Shown: piece by piece, positions 15,490 through 24,584 of the stretch | How positions within the stretch are numbered: position 1 is the stretch's first letter | How the letters are laid out: the number at the start of each line of letters is the position of its first letter | Origin: Euryarchaeota archaeon UBA60 | GTDB taxonomy: Archaea; Thermoplasmatota; Poseidoniia; Poseidoniales; Poseidoniaceae | DNA: 25,096 nt | NCBI GenBank assembly: GCA_002503395.1 | Contig: DARQ01000119.1 | Location: 4,540-29,635, forward strand | Reading direction: 5' to 3' | The notes under the pieces: model-generated | Told to the model about the DNA's origin: nothing | Database searches by the model: none | What the model saw: the letters and a program-made list of their open reading frames with translations, nothing else | Made by a program: the position numbers and the translations under genes

Positions 15490-16167
15490 TCAAGCCTTTC
15501 CAGCCTTCTCTACATCGGCCCAGTCAGCCAAAAATGCATCGATGCCCCGGTCGGTCAGGGGATGCTTCAATAGTTGCTTGAACACCTTGGTTGGCATCGT
15601 CGCGGTATGGGCACCGAGCATCATGCATTGCAGGATATGCGTGGGGTGGCGAATAGATGCTGCCAGGACCTTGGTGTCTGAGACTCGATAACTTTCCCAA
15701 GTAGTCATTATCTCGGCAATCAATTCCATGCCATCATGACCGGTGTCGTCGATTCGACCGATAAATGGGGAGATATACATCGCCCCAGCCTTTGCTGCCA
15801 TCAACGCTTGGGCGGCACTGAAAATAAGTGTGACATTGACGCCAATACCCTTTCCAGACAATACCTTTGTGGCCTTCAAACCCTCATCAGTACATGGTAC
15901 CTTGATAATCACATTATCTGGTAATTCATCTTTCAATGCCAGGCCTTGTTCTATCATTCCGTCAGCATCGAGGGCGGTGACCTCGGCAGATATTGGGCCA
16001 TCGCAGATCTCGGCGATTTCCCTTACGACCTGCCTGAAATCACGGCCTGATTTTTTAATCAGAGAAGGATTTGTAGTAACCCCATCAAGGATTCCCCACG
16101 ACGCTATCTCGGCAACTTCACTAACCTCTGCTGTATCTAGAAAAAACTCCATCATATCACTTTCCAT
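15490..16167 (-). CDS. tal: Transaldolase, small TalC type
   Basis: A 225-residue class I aldolase of the small transaldolase/FSA family; it moves a dihydroxyacetone unit between sugar phosphates in the non-oxidative pentose phosphate pathway. FFLDTAE and GVTTNPSL open the barrel, the Schiff-base Lys is K89 in IIKVPCT, and VTLIFS follows. The segment YISPFIGRIDD has Phe where fructose-6-phosphate aldolases have Tyr, so transaldolase is the better call. It sits 3 bases after the transketolase C-subunit stop, so translation is probably coupled. The ATG at 16167 fits this; a second in-frame ATG pair at residues 5-6 (MMEFF) is a possible alternative start. Confidence 0.93.
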   Translation of the reverse strand: MESDMMEFFLDTAEVSEVAEIASWGILDGVTTNPSLIKKSGRDFRQVVREIAEICDGPISAEVTALDADGMIEQGLALKDELPDNVIIKVPCTDEGLKATKVLSGKGIGVNVTLIFSAAQALMAAKAGAMYISPFIGRIDDTGHDGMELIAEIMTTWESYRVSDTKVLAASIRHPTHILQCMMLGAHTATMPTKVFKQLLKHPLTDRGIDAFLADWADVEKAGKA

Positions 16168-16170
16168 AAT

Positions 16171-17106
16171 TTATTTTCTGCTTATTGCACGCTTCGCCGC
16201 AGCGACGATATCGGCAGTATTGATTGACAATAAATCGAGCATCTCTTCAGCCTGCCCGGATTCGCCGAAGCGGTCATTCACTCCTACCCTCTCAAGTGGT
16301 GCGGGGATGTTTGAAACCAAAAACTCAGCGACAGCTCCACCGAGCCCGCCAATCAGCAAATGATCTTCTGCGGTCACCACACAACCGCAGTCACCCACCA
16401 GTTTTGCGACTAAATCTTCATCCAGTGGCTTCAATGTGTGCATGTCTACCACGCTGGCTTCGATACCATCATCTGTAAGAATATCTGCCGCCTCGATAGC
16501 CTTGGCGACCAGGACCCCGCAGGCGATTATTGCCACATCGTTTCCGTCTCGGTGAACAACCCCCTTGCCAATTTTCAACGTATCCTCGCGACCATCGTAC
16601 AATACCGGCGTCTTGTTACGGGCGGTCCTCATGTATGATGGTCCAGTCAAGTTCCTGCACTGCTTGGTCAATACCGTGGCACTGACATCATCACAAGGGT
16701 GCATTACCGTCATATTTGGCAGGGTGCGATAGATGGATAAATCCTCGATTGATTGTGCACTGCCACCATCGGTTCCGGTATGAGCGCCACCGTGACTGCC
16801 ACAGATATGTACCGCGAGACCAGGCCGAGCGATGCCGTTACGAATCTGTTCAAAAGCTCGCTCGGTGAAAATTGCGAAGGTGCTGGCGAATGGAGTGTAT
16901 CCGGATGAAGCCAGTCCAGCCGCCACCAACATCATGTTCTGCTCACCGATTCCACATGAGATGGTACGCTCGGGGCGCGCATTCCTGAAGTGTAGTGATT
17001 TGGTGGATTTTCCCAGGTCGGCTTCGAGAATAACGACTTCTTTATCATCGATCATATCGAGCAGTGCCTGACCATAGCCATCGCGAGAAGCCGCCATCCT
17101 GCTCAT
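16171..17106 (-). CDS. Transketolase, C-terminal (pyrimidine-binding) subunit
   Basis: The C-terminal half of a split transketolase, 311 residues. It carries the pyrimidine-binding domain with the TPP-activating Glu in CGIGEQNM, the segment ICGSHGGAHTGTDGGS (substrate and cofactor contacts) and the C-terminal transketolase domain (about 185-305). It works as a complex with the N-terminal subunit to transfer a two-carbon ketol unit between sugar phosphates. The start ATG overlaps the stop of the N subunit (ATGA, 17103-17106). Split transketolases are common in archaea, so this is not a broken gene: both halves are complete and in operon order. Confidence 0.95.
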   Translation of the reverse strand: MSRMAASRDGYGQALLDMIDDKEVVILEADLGKSTKSLHFRNARPERTISCGIGEQNMMLVAAGLASSGYTPFASTFAIFTERAFEQIRNGIARPGLAVHICGSHGGAHTGTDGGSAQSIEDLSIYRTLPNMTVMHPCDDVSATVLTKQCRNLTGPSYMRTARNKTPVLYDGREDTLKIGKGVVHRDGNDVAIIACGVLVAKAIEAADILTDDGIEASVVDMHTLKPLDEDLVAKLVGDCGCVVTAEDHLLIGGLGGAVAEFLVSNIPAPLERVGVNDRFGESGQAEEMLDLLSINTADIVAAAKRAISRK

Positions 17107-17939
17107 ACCTCGACCCCCAGTTCGCGTAGCCCGATAAGCAATTGCTCATCGCTGGGTGGTGCACCGTGGAAGGCGGGATTATTCTCCATGTAGGAAATAC
17201 CCTTACCCTTCACGGTATTGGCAATGATTACCGCCGGCCCTTCATCGATGCTATCCAACCATGCTAGACCTTCAAGAATCTCTTCCATGTCGTGACCATC
17301 GATTTCCTTTACCTCCCAGCCAAATGCCTTCCACTTGGCCGGAACATCGAACATTCTCATTTGAGCATCAACGAAATCATCATTTTGAATGCGGTTACGG
17401 TCGACGAAAACCTTGAGGTTGCCCAATTCATGATGCACCGCAGCCATCGCCGCTTCCCAAACCGAACCTTCTTGGAGTTCCCCGTCTCCGAGCATGACAA
17501 ATATCGTTCTCTTGCTTTCATCCAACCTCGCGGCATGGGCACAGCCGATACCAAAAGACAAACCCATGCCGAGACTCCCGGCACTGAAATCAACCCCTGG
17601 AGTCCATTTACTATCGACGTGTCCTTGGCAGATACCGCCTAGAACACGGTACGATTCCAAATCCTTGCGAGCGATGAATCCATGCTCGGCCAGGATTGCA
17701 TACATTCCCGGGCTGGCATGCCCTTTCGAGAGGATGAAGCGGTCGCGGTCGGCTAGATTCGGTTGTTTAGGGTCATAGCGTAAGCGGGTGGAATAAAGGG
17801 CTACGAGAATATCGATTTCAGATAGAGAGCCACCGGGATGTCCAGCACCAGCACGATGAGTCATGCGCAATATCTCAGATCGGCAACGGGCCGCCATGGC
17901 CCGTAATTCGTCAACCGAAGGAGCCTGCTCATGAGTCAA
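17103..17939 (-). CDS. Transketolase, N-terminal (TPP-binding) subunit
   Basis: The N-terminal half of a split transketolase, 278 residues. Visible are AGAGHPGGSLSE and SKGHASPG with the conserved His residues of the substrate channel, and the TPP/metal motif GDGELQEGSVWEAA with the second ligand region VDRNRIQ. It needs the downstream C-terminal subunit, whose start overlaps its stop by four bases. Together with the transaldolase next in line, it makes ribose 5-phosphate and erythrose 4-phosphate from glycolytic sugars without the oxidative branch. The only start before the first helix is TTG at 17939; no strong Shine-Dalgarno is seen, and the internal ATG at residue 15 would cut into the domain. 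Confidence 0.94.
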   Translation of the reverse strand: MTHEQAPSVDELRAMAARCRSEILRMTHRAGAGHPGGSLSEIDILVALYSTRLRYDPKQPNLADRDRFILSKGHASPGMYAILAEHGFIARKDLESYRVLGGICQGHVDSKWTPGVDFSAGSLGMGLSFGIGCAHAARLDESKRTIFVMLGDGELQEGSVWEAAMAAVHHELGNLKVFVDRNRIQNDDFVDAQMRMFDVPAKWKAFGWEVKEIDGHDMEEILEGLAWLDSIDEGPAVIIANTVKGKGISYMENNPAFHGAPPSDEQLLIGLRELGVEV

Positions 17940-18160
17940 TCGCTCTACCCCGAATCAACGGTCTGTTGTTTGGCCTTTGATGCTTACTCAAGGCCAACCC
18001 CTATTCAACACCGGGTAACTCTCCGCCAACCTGGATGTTGAGCATCACCCAACCCCGGGACAACTCTCATCAATCCTTCGATTAACTCCGTGTCAACCAC
18101 CAAGGTAACTTTGAAGATGGTCATGGACTCCCTCCCTAACACCTTAGATATCGGACAATT
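17940..18160. other. Intergenic region without recognisable feature
   Basis: A 221-base gap between the end of the OPT transporter gene and the start of the transketolase gene, both on the minus strand. It should hold the promoter of the transketolase operon, but no clear TATA box was found. No tRNA, small ORF with a ribosome site, or strong hairpin is apparent. Confidence 0.5.
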
Positions 18161-20257
18161 CTACCTCGGCCGTACCGATTCGATGAAACGCCGCCCGGCA
18201 TCTGTGATGACAGAGAAGAAATCAGTAAGGAATGAATGCCCCTCGACACGGGGAATAGACCGAGTTGCCAAGAAGGCGAAAATCGCGACGAAACAACCGT
18301 AGAAAACCAATGACAATGTCTGACCTAGTTGGGTGATTGAATCGAACCAATCTTTCGGGTGCTGAAAGGTCACGATGAAGAATGCAATCAGTACGCCCAT
18401 CAATGACTCACCGGCAATGAACCCGGCGCCGATGAGAACCCCCTTATCCGTCACCTTCTTCGCCGTCTCTTCAGCTCTCTCACTGGCATCTCCCTCAAGG
18501 GTGCCATCGATTCGGTAGTGGGTTATCCGCGAGACGAAAAAGTGAATCAGTCCACCGACGATGATAGGTACTGAAAGGAATAGAGGTAGGTAAATACCAA
18601 TCGCCACCGACATCACCGGCATTTTCTTCCAGATGATAATGCAGGCGATGACCACTCCGATCAATACCATCGGCAGGTTGAAGTCACCACCGAAAATACC
18701 GCTGATAATCGCTCCTATCAATTCTGCCTGAGGGGCTAATAATGCCGTCTCACAAGCCTCGGTAACCTGCTCCGCAGTAACTGGAATCTTTCCATCGAGA
18801 AGGGGTGGGTCGCGAATACATGCAGTCTTGGAAATCCTGAATGCATTATGTAGGAGCATCAATACCGGCCCGATGGCGATTGCCCCTACCATCACACCTA
18901 CAATTTCTGCAACCTGCTGACGCCACGGGGTTGCACCGACCATATGGCCGGTCTTCAAATCCTGCATCACATCTCCGGCGATGGCAGCATTCACAGCAAC
19001 TACTGCGGCGATGATCAATGTCGCGGTCATCAGACTCTCAGTGGTCATCCCCAATACCAAGTCACCGACTACCCAGACCAGTCCTGCGGTGAACATCAGG
19101 GTCGCAATCGTCATTCCCGACACCGGAGAATTCGATGAACCAACAACTCCGGCGATATATCCTGCTACCGCGGAAAAGAAGAATGCCGCCACCGCCAAGA
19201 ATGCCGCGCCAACGAAGGCGAGAAGAATTTCTCCTGTAACCCACCAATAGAACAGGAAAGTGAGCAAGGTGATTCCGGCACATACCGCCAATACTTTGCG
19301 CATGTCAATATCTTGCTCGGTGCGCAGAAGGTCGGTCGAATCTTCATCATCGAAATTCAGTGCTTTGGAGAAACCCGAGACGATGGTCTTGCGCATCGAC
19401 CATAGTGTGTATATTCCACCTACGACCATAGCACCGACACCAACGTAGCGGATCTGATCATTCCAAATCGTCATGAATCCGGCGGTCATGTCGCCAGCCG
19501 GCCAGCCGAACATCATCCCATACATTGGGACCAAGACCAGAAATCCGAGCACTCCGCCGAGGAAAATGAATGAAGCGATACGAAGGCCGACGATATATCC
19601 TACTGAAAGCAGGGCCAGGGACAGCTCCGAGCCAGCATATACCCTAGTGCCGAAGAAACCCCATGCTCCTTGAACGAGTTCCTTGGTGATGTGAAAACCC
19701 TTGACGAACCAGCCGTACAAGGCACCGATAATCAGGGCATATATGATTGCCACCAATCCAGACCCGCCCTTTTCACCAGCCACCAATACTTCCCTACACG
19801 CCACTCCTTCAGGGTAGGGCAATGCTTCTTCGACAATGAATACGCGTCGCAGTGCGATGGTGAACATTGTACCAAGAACTCCGCCTAATGTGGCGATGAT
19901 AAAGGTCTCAAGCAACTGAATTTCCGACCAGATGTTCATCACCAGAAGAGCAGGGACGGTGAAAATCACTCCGGCAGCCAGACTTTCCCCGGCGCTCGCC
20001 ATTGTTTGCACAGAGTTGTTTTCGAGAATGCTTACGTCCTTGAATTTCAATCCACGCAGAATCAACATCGACATTACTGCGGCTGGAATCGATGCAGAAA
20101 CAGTCATCCCGACCTTGAGGCCAAGGTAGGCGTTAGCGGCGGTCATAAGGGCGCCGAGAATAATCCCTATCACGAAAACCCTGGGAGTTAACTCGGCCGG
20201 CTCCTCTTCAGCGGGGATATAAGGCTGCTCTGCTTCGCTCACAACGTTGCGAAACAC
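18161..20257 (-). CDS. OPT-family oligopeptide transporter
   Basis: A multi-pass membrane carrier of the OPT family, about 698 residues from the chosen start, with some 14-16 hydrophobic helices. It shows family features such as NAYLGLKVGMTVSASIPAAV near the N terminus, ALPYPEGVACREVL, and GDVMQDLKTGHMVGATPWRQ in the second half. Prokaryotic OPT proteins of this size import peptides or metal chelates; substrate cannot be read here. A TATA-like ATTTATTA at 20280-20287 lies about 26 bases before GTG 20257, which suggests a leaderless start there. GTG 20242 (just before SEAEQPYIP) is an alternative. The longer frame from 20326 would run through the promoter and adds unconserved residues. It diverges from the P-type ATPase gene. 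Confidence 0.9.
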   Translation of the reverse strand: MFRNVVSEAEQPYIPAEEEPAELTPRVFVIGIILGALMTAANAYLGLKVGMTVSASIPAAVMSMLILRGLKFKDVSILENNSVQTMASAGESLAAGVIFTVPALLVMNIWSEIQLLETFIIATLGGVLGTMFTIALRRVFIVEEALPYPEGVACREVLVAGEKGGSGLVAIIYALIIGALYGWFVKGFHITKELVQGAWGFFGTRVYAGSELSLALLSVGYIVGLRIASFIFLGGVLGFLVLVPMYGMMFGWPAGDMTAGFMTIWNDQIRYVGVGAMVVGGIYTLWSMRKTIVSGFSKALNFDDEDSTDLLRTEQDIDMRKVLAVCAGITLLTFLFYWWVTGEILLAFVGAAFLAVAAFFFSAVAGYIAGVVGSSNSPVSGMTIATLMFTAGLVWVVGDLVLGMTTESLMTATLIIAAVVAVNAAIAGDVMQDLKTGHMVGATPWRQQVAEIVGVMVGAIAIGPVLMLLHNAFRISKTACIRDPPLLDGKIPVTAEQVTEACETALLAPQAELIGAIISGIFGGDFNLPMVLIGVVIACIIIWKKMPVMSVAIGIYLPLFLSVPIIVGGLIHFFVSRITHYRIDGTLEGDASERAEETAKKVTDKGVLIGAGFIAGESLMGVLIAFFIVTFQHPKDWFDSITQLGQTLSLVFYGCFVAIFAFLATRSIPRVEGHSFLTDFFSVITDAGRRFIESVRPR

Positions 20258-20279
20258 ACTCGACTTGTGAATTGTGCGG

Positions 20280-20287
20280 TAATAAAT
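20280..20287 (-). promoter_or_regulatory. TATA box for OPT transporter
   Basis: Minus strand ATTTATTA, about 26 bases upstream of the GTG at 20257, so a leaderless transcript is expected. It argues against a start at 20326. Confidence 0.4.
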
Positions 20288-20295
20288 GCACCAAG

Positions 20296-20303
20296 AAATA
20301 TAG
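20296..20303 (+). promoter_or_regulatory. TATA box for P-type ATPase and menaquinone genes
   Basis: AAATATAG on the plus strand. Transcription would begin near 20326, leaving a leader of about 50 bases that contains the strong Shine-Dalgarno site at 20363-20370. It sits 8 bases from the divergent OPT TATA box, so the two promoters are nearly back to back. Confidence 0.4.
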
Positions 20304-20362
20304 GCGTTTTCAATGGGATACCCCACAGTTCACCTTTAGTGCTCCTTTTGGTAGCGCGCAAC

Positions 20363-20370
20363 AGGAGGGG
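20363..20370 (+). promoter_or_regulatory. Strong Shine-Dalgarno site that selects a TTG start
   Basis: AGGAGGGG followed by TGA is close to the full complement of the 16S rRNA 3' end. The TTG at 20376 is 7 bases after the AGGAGG core, ideal spacing. The GTG at 20370 overlaps the site itself and so is unlikely to be used. Confidence 0.55.
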
Positions 20371-20375
20371 TGACC

Positions 20376-23321
20376 TTGGGCCGTGATATCCGTACCGACA
20401 ACTGGTTCTCCATGGATGGGGATGAAGTACTTTCCAACTTCAATTCCTCACTTGAGGGACTGAGTGATAATGAGGTCTTGGAACTGCGCCTGAAATATGG
20501 AACTAACGAACTGATAGAACCCCCCCGTTCACCCAAGTGGTTGCGCTTTCTCGGACAATTCAACGACCCGCTGATATTCCTGTTGATTACCGCTGCGGTC
20601 ATCGCATTGATATTGCACCCTGACCAGCCCGGAGATGCGATTTTCATCACCTTGGTATTGACCGCAAATGCGATTTTTGGCTATTGGCAGGAGGAACAGG
20701 CAGAACAGGCAATGGGTGCCCTCAAAGAAATGGCGATTTCATCGTGCGTGGCGATAAGAAATGGCGTCGACATCGAACTCCTCACCACCGATCTGGTACC
20801 TGGTGATATTGTCAAACTCAGTGAGGGGTTGAACATACCAGCCGACGTACGCCTGCTCGAGGTATATCAGTTCAAAACCGATGAGGCATCGCTGACCGGC
20901 GAGTCGTTGGATGTGAAGAAGAGTCCGGATGCTGTCGCCAGTAAGTCATTGCTCGGAGACCAATTCAGTATGGCTTTCATGGGTACTGTGGCATCTACTG
21001 GCAGGGCAATCGGGGTGGTTGTGAAGACTGGGATGGATACCGAGTTAGGGATGATAGCCAGTGGAATCTCTTCCGCCGAAGTCCCGAAGACACCGTTGGA
21101 GGTGAAACTGCAATCGCTGGGAAAATTCCTCGGCATCGTCGCCTTGGTCGTCGCCGTGTTGCTGGTCACCGTCAAGATGGTTGTTGCATTCCTTGGTGAT
21201 GGTTCGGAGTCATTGGTCGATGTCGCGTCAGAGCAATTCATGATTGCAATCGCAATTTTTGTCGCGATTGTCCCTGAGGGTCTGCCTATTATTCTTGTAA
21301 TCACGTTATCACTGGGGATGCGCAATATGGCGCGTCATAAGGCCATAGTACGTAAAATGAAAGCGGTGGAAACACTAGGCTCGACAACGATTATTTGCAC
21401 TGATAAAACCGGCACTCTGACAAAGAATCAAATGACTGTGCGGCGTTTTTTTCTAGGTGGGGATTCTTGGGATGTCAGTGGTAGTGGATTCAATCCTGTT
21501 ACTGGCGGACTTGTCGGGTCAGATGGGGAAATCGATGAAGATGGACTGACAAATCTTTCTGCAAGACTTGATTTTCGTCTAGCCACCAGTTGCTTGGGAC
21601 TATGTCATAATAGCCGTATATTCAAGGATGAAAATGGATATTGGGGCGCCATAGGCAACCCTACTGATTCCGCCTGTGCGGTAATGGGTTGGAAGATAGT
21701 CGGTGATGTAGGGAAGCATGCAGTTCGAAATCCACGGCAGTTTGAGTACTTCTTTGATGCCACCCGTAAGAGAATGTCGGTAATCCATCATTGGGAAGGA
21801 GACGATTGGTTATTGGTCAAAGGTGCAGGTGGGATGATGGAGGGGCTATTAACTCATAAGATAGTCGAAAACAAAGTTGTTCCAATTGAACAATCAGACC
21901 TCGATATCTATATTCAGGCAAATCGAAAATGTGCTGCGCAGTCTATGCGGGTAATCACATTGGCAGCACGTAAAATACCTCCTGGGTGTGATTTGGATGA
22001 AGTGGAAGAGATTGAAAAAGACCTGATATTGTTGGGCTTTGTCGGGATAAATGACCCACCTCGTAATGAGGCATATGATGCGATTGCCATATGTAAGCGA
22101 GCAGGAATACAGGTGAAGATGATTACTGGCGACCAAAGTACTACCGCCAAAGCCATTGGAATAGAATTGGCTATCTGTGATGAGGCGCACGAAATTATCA
22201 GCGGTAAGGAACTGCTGGAAATGGACGATGATGAGTTGGAAAGCAAAGTAGAGAATTGCAATATCTATTCGCGTGTCACCCCTGATGAGAAGATGCGTAT
22301 CGTCTCATCATTGCAATCCAAGGGGCATGTGGTGGCGATGACTGGAGATGGGGTTAACGATGCTCCCGCCCTTACCCGAGCAAATATCGGAATCGCGATG
22401 GGAATCGCTGGCACCGATGTAGCCAAGGATGCTGCGGACATGGTGCTGCAAGATGACAACTTTGCCAATATTGTCAAGGCCGTGGAAGAGGGTAGAAAGA
22501 TTTTCAATAATATTCGTAATTTCGTTCGCTACCAGATTTCGACAAATGTCGCGGCCGTTGCCTTGATTGTGATTTCGACCTTTGTATTCCAATGGGAATT
22601 GCCACTCACAGCCACCCAGATTCTCGTAATCAATATACTGATGGATGGCCCTCCGGCTGTAGCTCTGGGGGTTGAGAAACGCCATGGGGCGGTGATGGAT
22701 CGTCCCCCGAGGCCGACAGATGAGGGACTTCCGGACCTGAAGGACATGGGTATTATCTTCTATCTCGGAGCGATAATGGTAATCGGCACCTTGATGATTT
22801 TCTATGTCTCTGATGGGCCGCTTATCACCTCAGATACCTGCACCAAACCGTTCGCATACATCGACGGTAATGAGTTCATCAGCCCCTTCAACGGCGAGGT
22901 GGTATTCTACTTCGATAGCTACGGAAATGTCGCCTGTGATGAACAGGCTTGGCAAGGATATGCCGAATCTAGTTTCGCCCAGGCCCGTACTGCGGCTTTC
23001 GCGGTTTTCATCATCTTCCAACTATTCAATGTGATGAATTGTCGTAGTAGTTCCAATTCTGTATTTCAACTTGGGGCTTTTTCAAATACCGCTATTAATC
23101 TCTCAGTAATATTCAGCATGGGACTATTGCTGTTATTCGTCCAGGGTGCTGAATTACAATTACCTTTTTCTGACGTATATTTGGGAAAACTACTGCATAC
23201 TACTGTATTACCATGGGAGTCATGGATAGTTCTGCCGGCTGTTGCGTCGGTGGTATTCTGGTTTGAGGAGTTTCGAAAAATATTCTTTTTAGATTTTCTA
23301 AAGCCGAACAAATTAATCTGA
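20376..23321 (+). CDS. P-type cation ATPase, SPCA/PMR1-like (Ca2+ or Mn2+)
   Basis: A 981-residue P2A-type ATPase pump. Order: N-terminal cation-ATPase domain (WFSMDGDEVLSNF), actuator TGES (174-177), M4 VPEGLPI (299-305), phosphorylation site CTDKTGT with D343, nucleotide domain, hinge MTGDGVNDAPA, M5 and M6 with NILMDGPPAVALG. The M4 Glu and M6 Asn/Asp form a single ion site as in Golgi SPCA/PMR1 pumps, and M5 reads ISTNVAAVAL like those pumps rather than the SERCA M5 with its second-site Glu; Ca2+ or Mn2+ export is therefore inferred. An external loop of about 55 residues with two Cys lies between M7 and M8 (22811-22975). TTG 20376 is chosen from the Shine-Dalgarno spacing. Its stop TGA shares a base with the mqnE ATG (TGATG). 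Confidence 0.92.
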   Translation: MGRDIRTDNWFSMDGDEVLSNFNSSLEGLSDNEVLELRLKYGTNELIEPPRSPKWLRFLGQFNDPLIFLLITAAVIALILHPDQPGDAIFITLVLTANAIFGYWQEEQAEQAMGALKEMAISSCVAIRNGVDIELLTTDLVPGDIVKLSEGLNIPADVRLLEVYQFKTDEASLTGESLDVKKSPDAVASKSLLGDQFSMAFMGTVASTGRAIGVVVKTGMDTELGMIASGISSAEVPKTPLEVKLQSLGKFLGIVALVVAVLLVTVKMVVAFLGDGSESLVDVASEQFMIAIAIFVAIVPEGLPIILVITLSLGMRNMARHKAIVRKMKAVETLGSTTIICTDKTGTLTKNQMTVRRFFLGGDSWDVSGSGFNPVTGGLVGSDGEIDEDGLTNLSARLDFRLATSCLGLCHNSRIFKDENGYWGAIGNPTDSACAVMGWKIVGDVGKHAVRNPRQFEYFFDATRKRMSVIHHWEGDDWLLVKGAGGMMEGLLTHKIVENKVVPIEQSDLDIYIQANRKCAAQSMRVITLAARKIPPGCDLDEVEEIEKDLILLGFVGINDPPRNEAYDAIAICKRAGIQVKMITGDQSTTAKAIGIELAICDEAHEIISGKELLEMDDDELESKVENCNIYSRVTPDEKMRIVSSLQSKGHVVAMTGDGVNDAPALTRANIGIAMGIAGTDVAKDAADMVLQDDNFANIVKAVEEGRKIFNNIRNFVRYQISTNVAAVALIVISTFVFQWELPLTATQILVINILMDGPPAVALGVEKRHGAVMDRPPRPTDEGLPDLKDMGIIFYLGAIMVIGTLMIFYVSDGPLITSDTCTKPFAYIDGNEFISPFNGEVVFYFDSYGNVACDEQAWQGYAESSFAQARTAAFAVFIIFQLFNVMNCRSSSNSVFQLGAFSNTAINLSVIFSMGLLLLFVQGAELQLPFSDVYLGKLLHTTVLPWESWIVLPAVASVVFWFEEFRKIFFLDFLKPNKLI

Positions 23322-24580
23322 TGATAGATGAGAACCATGATAGCGGCGAAATGTTTCGCCGGTTTGAGCGCATGTCGGGAAGTTGGAATTCAGATACCAT
23401 CTGTGCCGGAACTCGAATTGATTGGCAACCTGTCTTGGCAGGATTACTTGAACAGATTGAGATAGAACCACCGCTACAGGAAATTGTCGATAAGTTGTCA
23501 AGAGGAGAGCGATTGACGAAATCAGACGGTCTGTTTTTGTTTGATTACGATGATTTGGATGCCATTGGACAGATTGCAGACGCGGTAAAGATTTCTCGAT
23601 ATGGTGAAAGGGCATTTTTCAATCATAATGTTCATGTGAATCAGACGAATATATGTGTTCTATCGTGTAAATTCTGTGCCTTTAGGAGGGGTAGAAAGGC
23701 TTCCGATGCTTATGCCCATGATATCGATGATTTTCTCGAAATACTGCGCCACTATGCACCGCATGTCGATGAGGTTCACTCGGTCGGTGGCCTGCACCCT
23801 GATTGGGATATTGAGTATTATGAGAAACTCTTCTCCGCTATCAAGAAAGAATTTCCCCACCTCCATATCAAGGCATTAACCGCGGTCGAAGTAAAGCACA
23901 TCAGCAATATCTCGCAACTGACTGTTGCTGAGACCCTGCGCCGTCTGCAACATTCGGGTCTCGGTTCACTCCCCGGCGGTGGTGCAGAGATACTGAACGA
24001 CTCGATACGTGATATCATCTGTAAGGGAAAGGAAACCAGTCAGGAGTATCTCGACATCCATCGCACGGCTCATGCCATCGGAATGCCGACGAATTGTACA
24101 ATGCTTTTCGGCACAATAGAGAGCGCAGTGCATCGTGTCGAGCATCTTCTTTCGCTACGCGGATTACAGGACCAGACCGCTGGATTCCAATGTTTTGTAC
24201 CATATCCATATCTGCCTGATTCCAGCCGTCTTCCCGAAGCACAATTGGCCACTGGCTCAGAGATTCTCAGAGTCATAGCGATAAGCAGGATATTACTCGA
24301 TAACATCCCTCATATCAAGGCTTACAGAATGAATCTCGGTGATGGGATTTCCGAGTTGGCGTTGAGTTTCGGTGCAGACGACATCGACGGAACGGTGCAG
24401 CAGGAATCGATAATGCATCTGGCTGGTTCAACCGCCCCCCTAGACCATGATCGGGAGCAATTGTCGAGACTGATACGCGATGCAGGGTGTATTCCAGTGC
24501 AGAGAAATTCCATCTATACCCTATTTTCCGAATATCAAACCCCAGTAAAGAAAAGTTGGCGTTTACCTATGGCGAGGTGA
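23321..24580 (+). CDS. mqnE: Aminofutalosine synthase, radical SAM
   Basis: MqnE joins 3-(1-carboxyvinyloxy)benzoate to S-adenosylmethionine to give aminofutalosine, the second step of the futalosine route to menaquinone. The radical-SAM cluster is CVLSCKFC (C112, C116, C119), preceded by HVNQTNI. Diagnostic family segments follow: VHSVGGLHPD, HIKALTAVEV, GSLPGGGAEI, IHRTAHAIGMPTN and NIPHIKAYRMNLG. These fit MqnE better than the cyclase MqnC, which lacks the first of these. At 419 residues it has about 40 more N-terminal residues than usual; the ATG at 23321 overlaps the ATPase stop, so translational coupling supports it, though Met11 or Met18 remain possible. mqnA follows after 4 bases. Confidence 0.93.
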   Translation: MIDENHDSGEMFRRFERMSGSWNSDTICAGTRIDWQPVLAGLLEQIEIEPPLQEIVDKLSRGERLTKSDGLFLFDYDDLDAIGQIADAVKISRYGERAFFNHNVHVNQTNICVLSCKFCAFRRGRKASDAYAHDIDDFLEILRHYAPHVDEVHSVGGLHPDWDIEYYEKLFSAIKKEFPHLHIKALTAVEVKHISNISQLTVAETLRRLQHSGLGSLPGGGAEILNDSIRDIICKGKETSQEYLDIHRTAHAIGMPTNCTMLFGTIESAVHRVEHLLSLRGLQDQTAGFQCFVPYPYLPDSSRLPEAQLATGSEILRVIAISRILLDNIPHIKAYRMNLGDGISELALSFGADDIDGTVQQESIMHLAGSTAPLDHDREQLSRLIRDAGCIPVQRNSIYTLFSEYQTPVKKSWRLPMAR

Positions 24581-24584
24581 TACT

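Noticed and set aside
15490..16167. Fructose-6-phosphate aldolase
   Set aside because: SPFIGR has Phe where the aldolases have Tyr, and the gene is coupled to transketolase.
16171..17939. Transketolase broken in two by a frameshift
   Set aside because: Both halves are complete domains, joined by an ATGA stop-start overlap. Split transketolase is normal in archaea and many bacteria.
17940..18160. tRNA or small RNA in the largest gap
   Set aside because: No acceptor pairing, T-loop consensus or strong hairpin could be found by eye.
20257..20326. N-terminal extension of the OPT transporter to 20326
   Set aside because: The extra codons overlap a TATA-like box and encode no part of the first helix or conserved region.
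23321..24580. MqnC (dehypoxanthine futalosine cyclase) or CofG/CofH
   Set aside because: VGGLHPD, SLPGGGAEI and NIPHIKAY fit MqnE, and mqnA is directly downstream.
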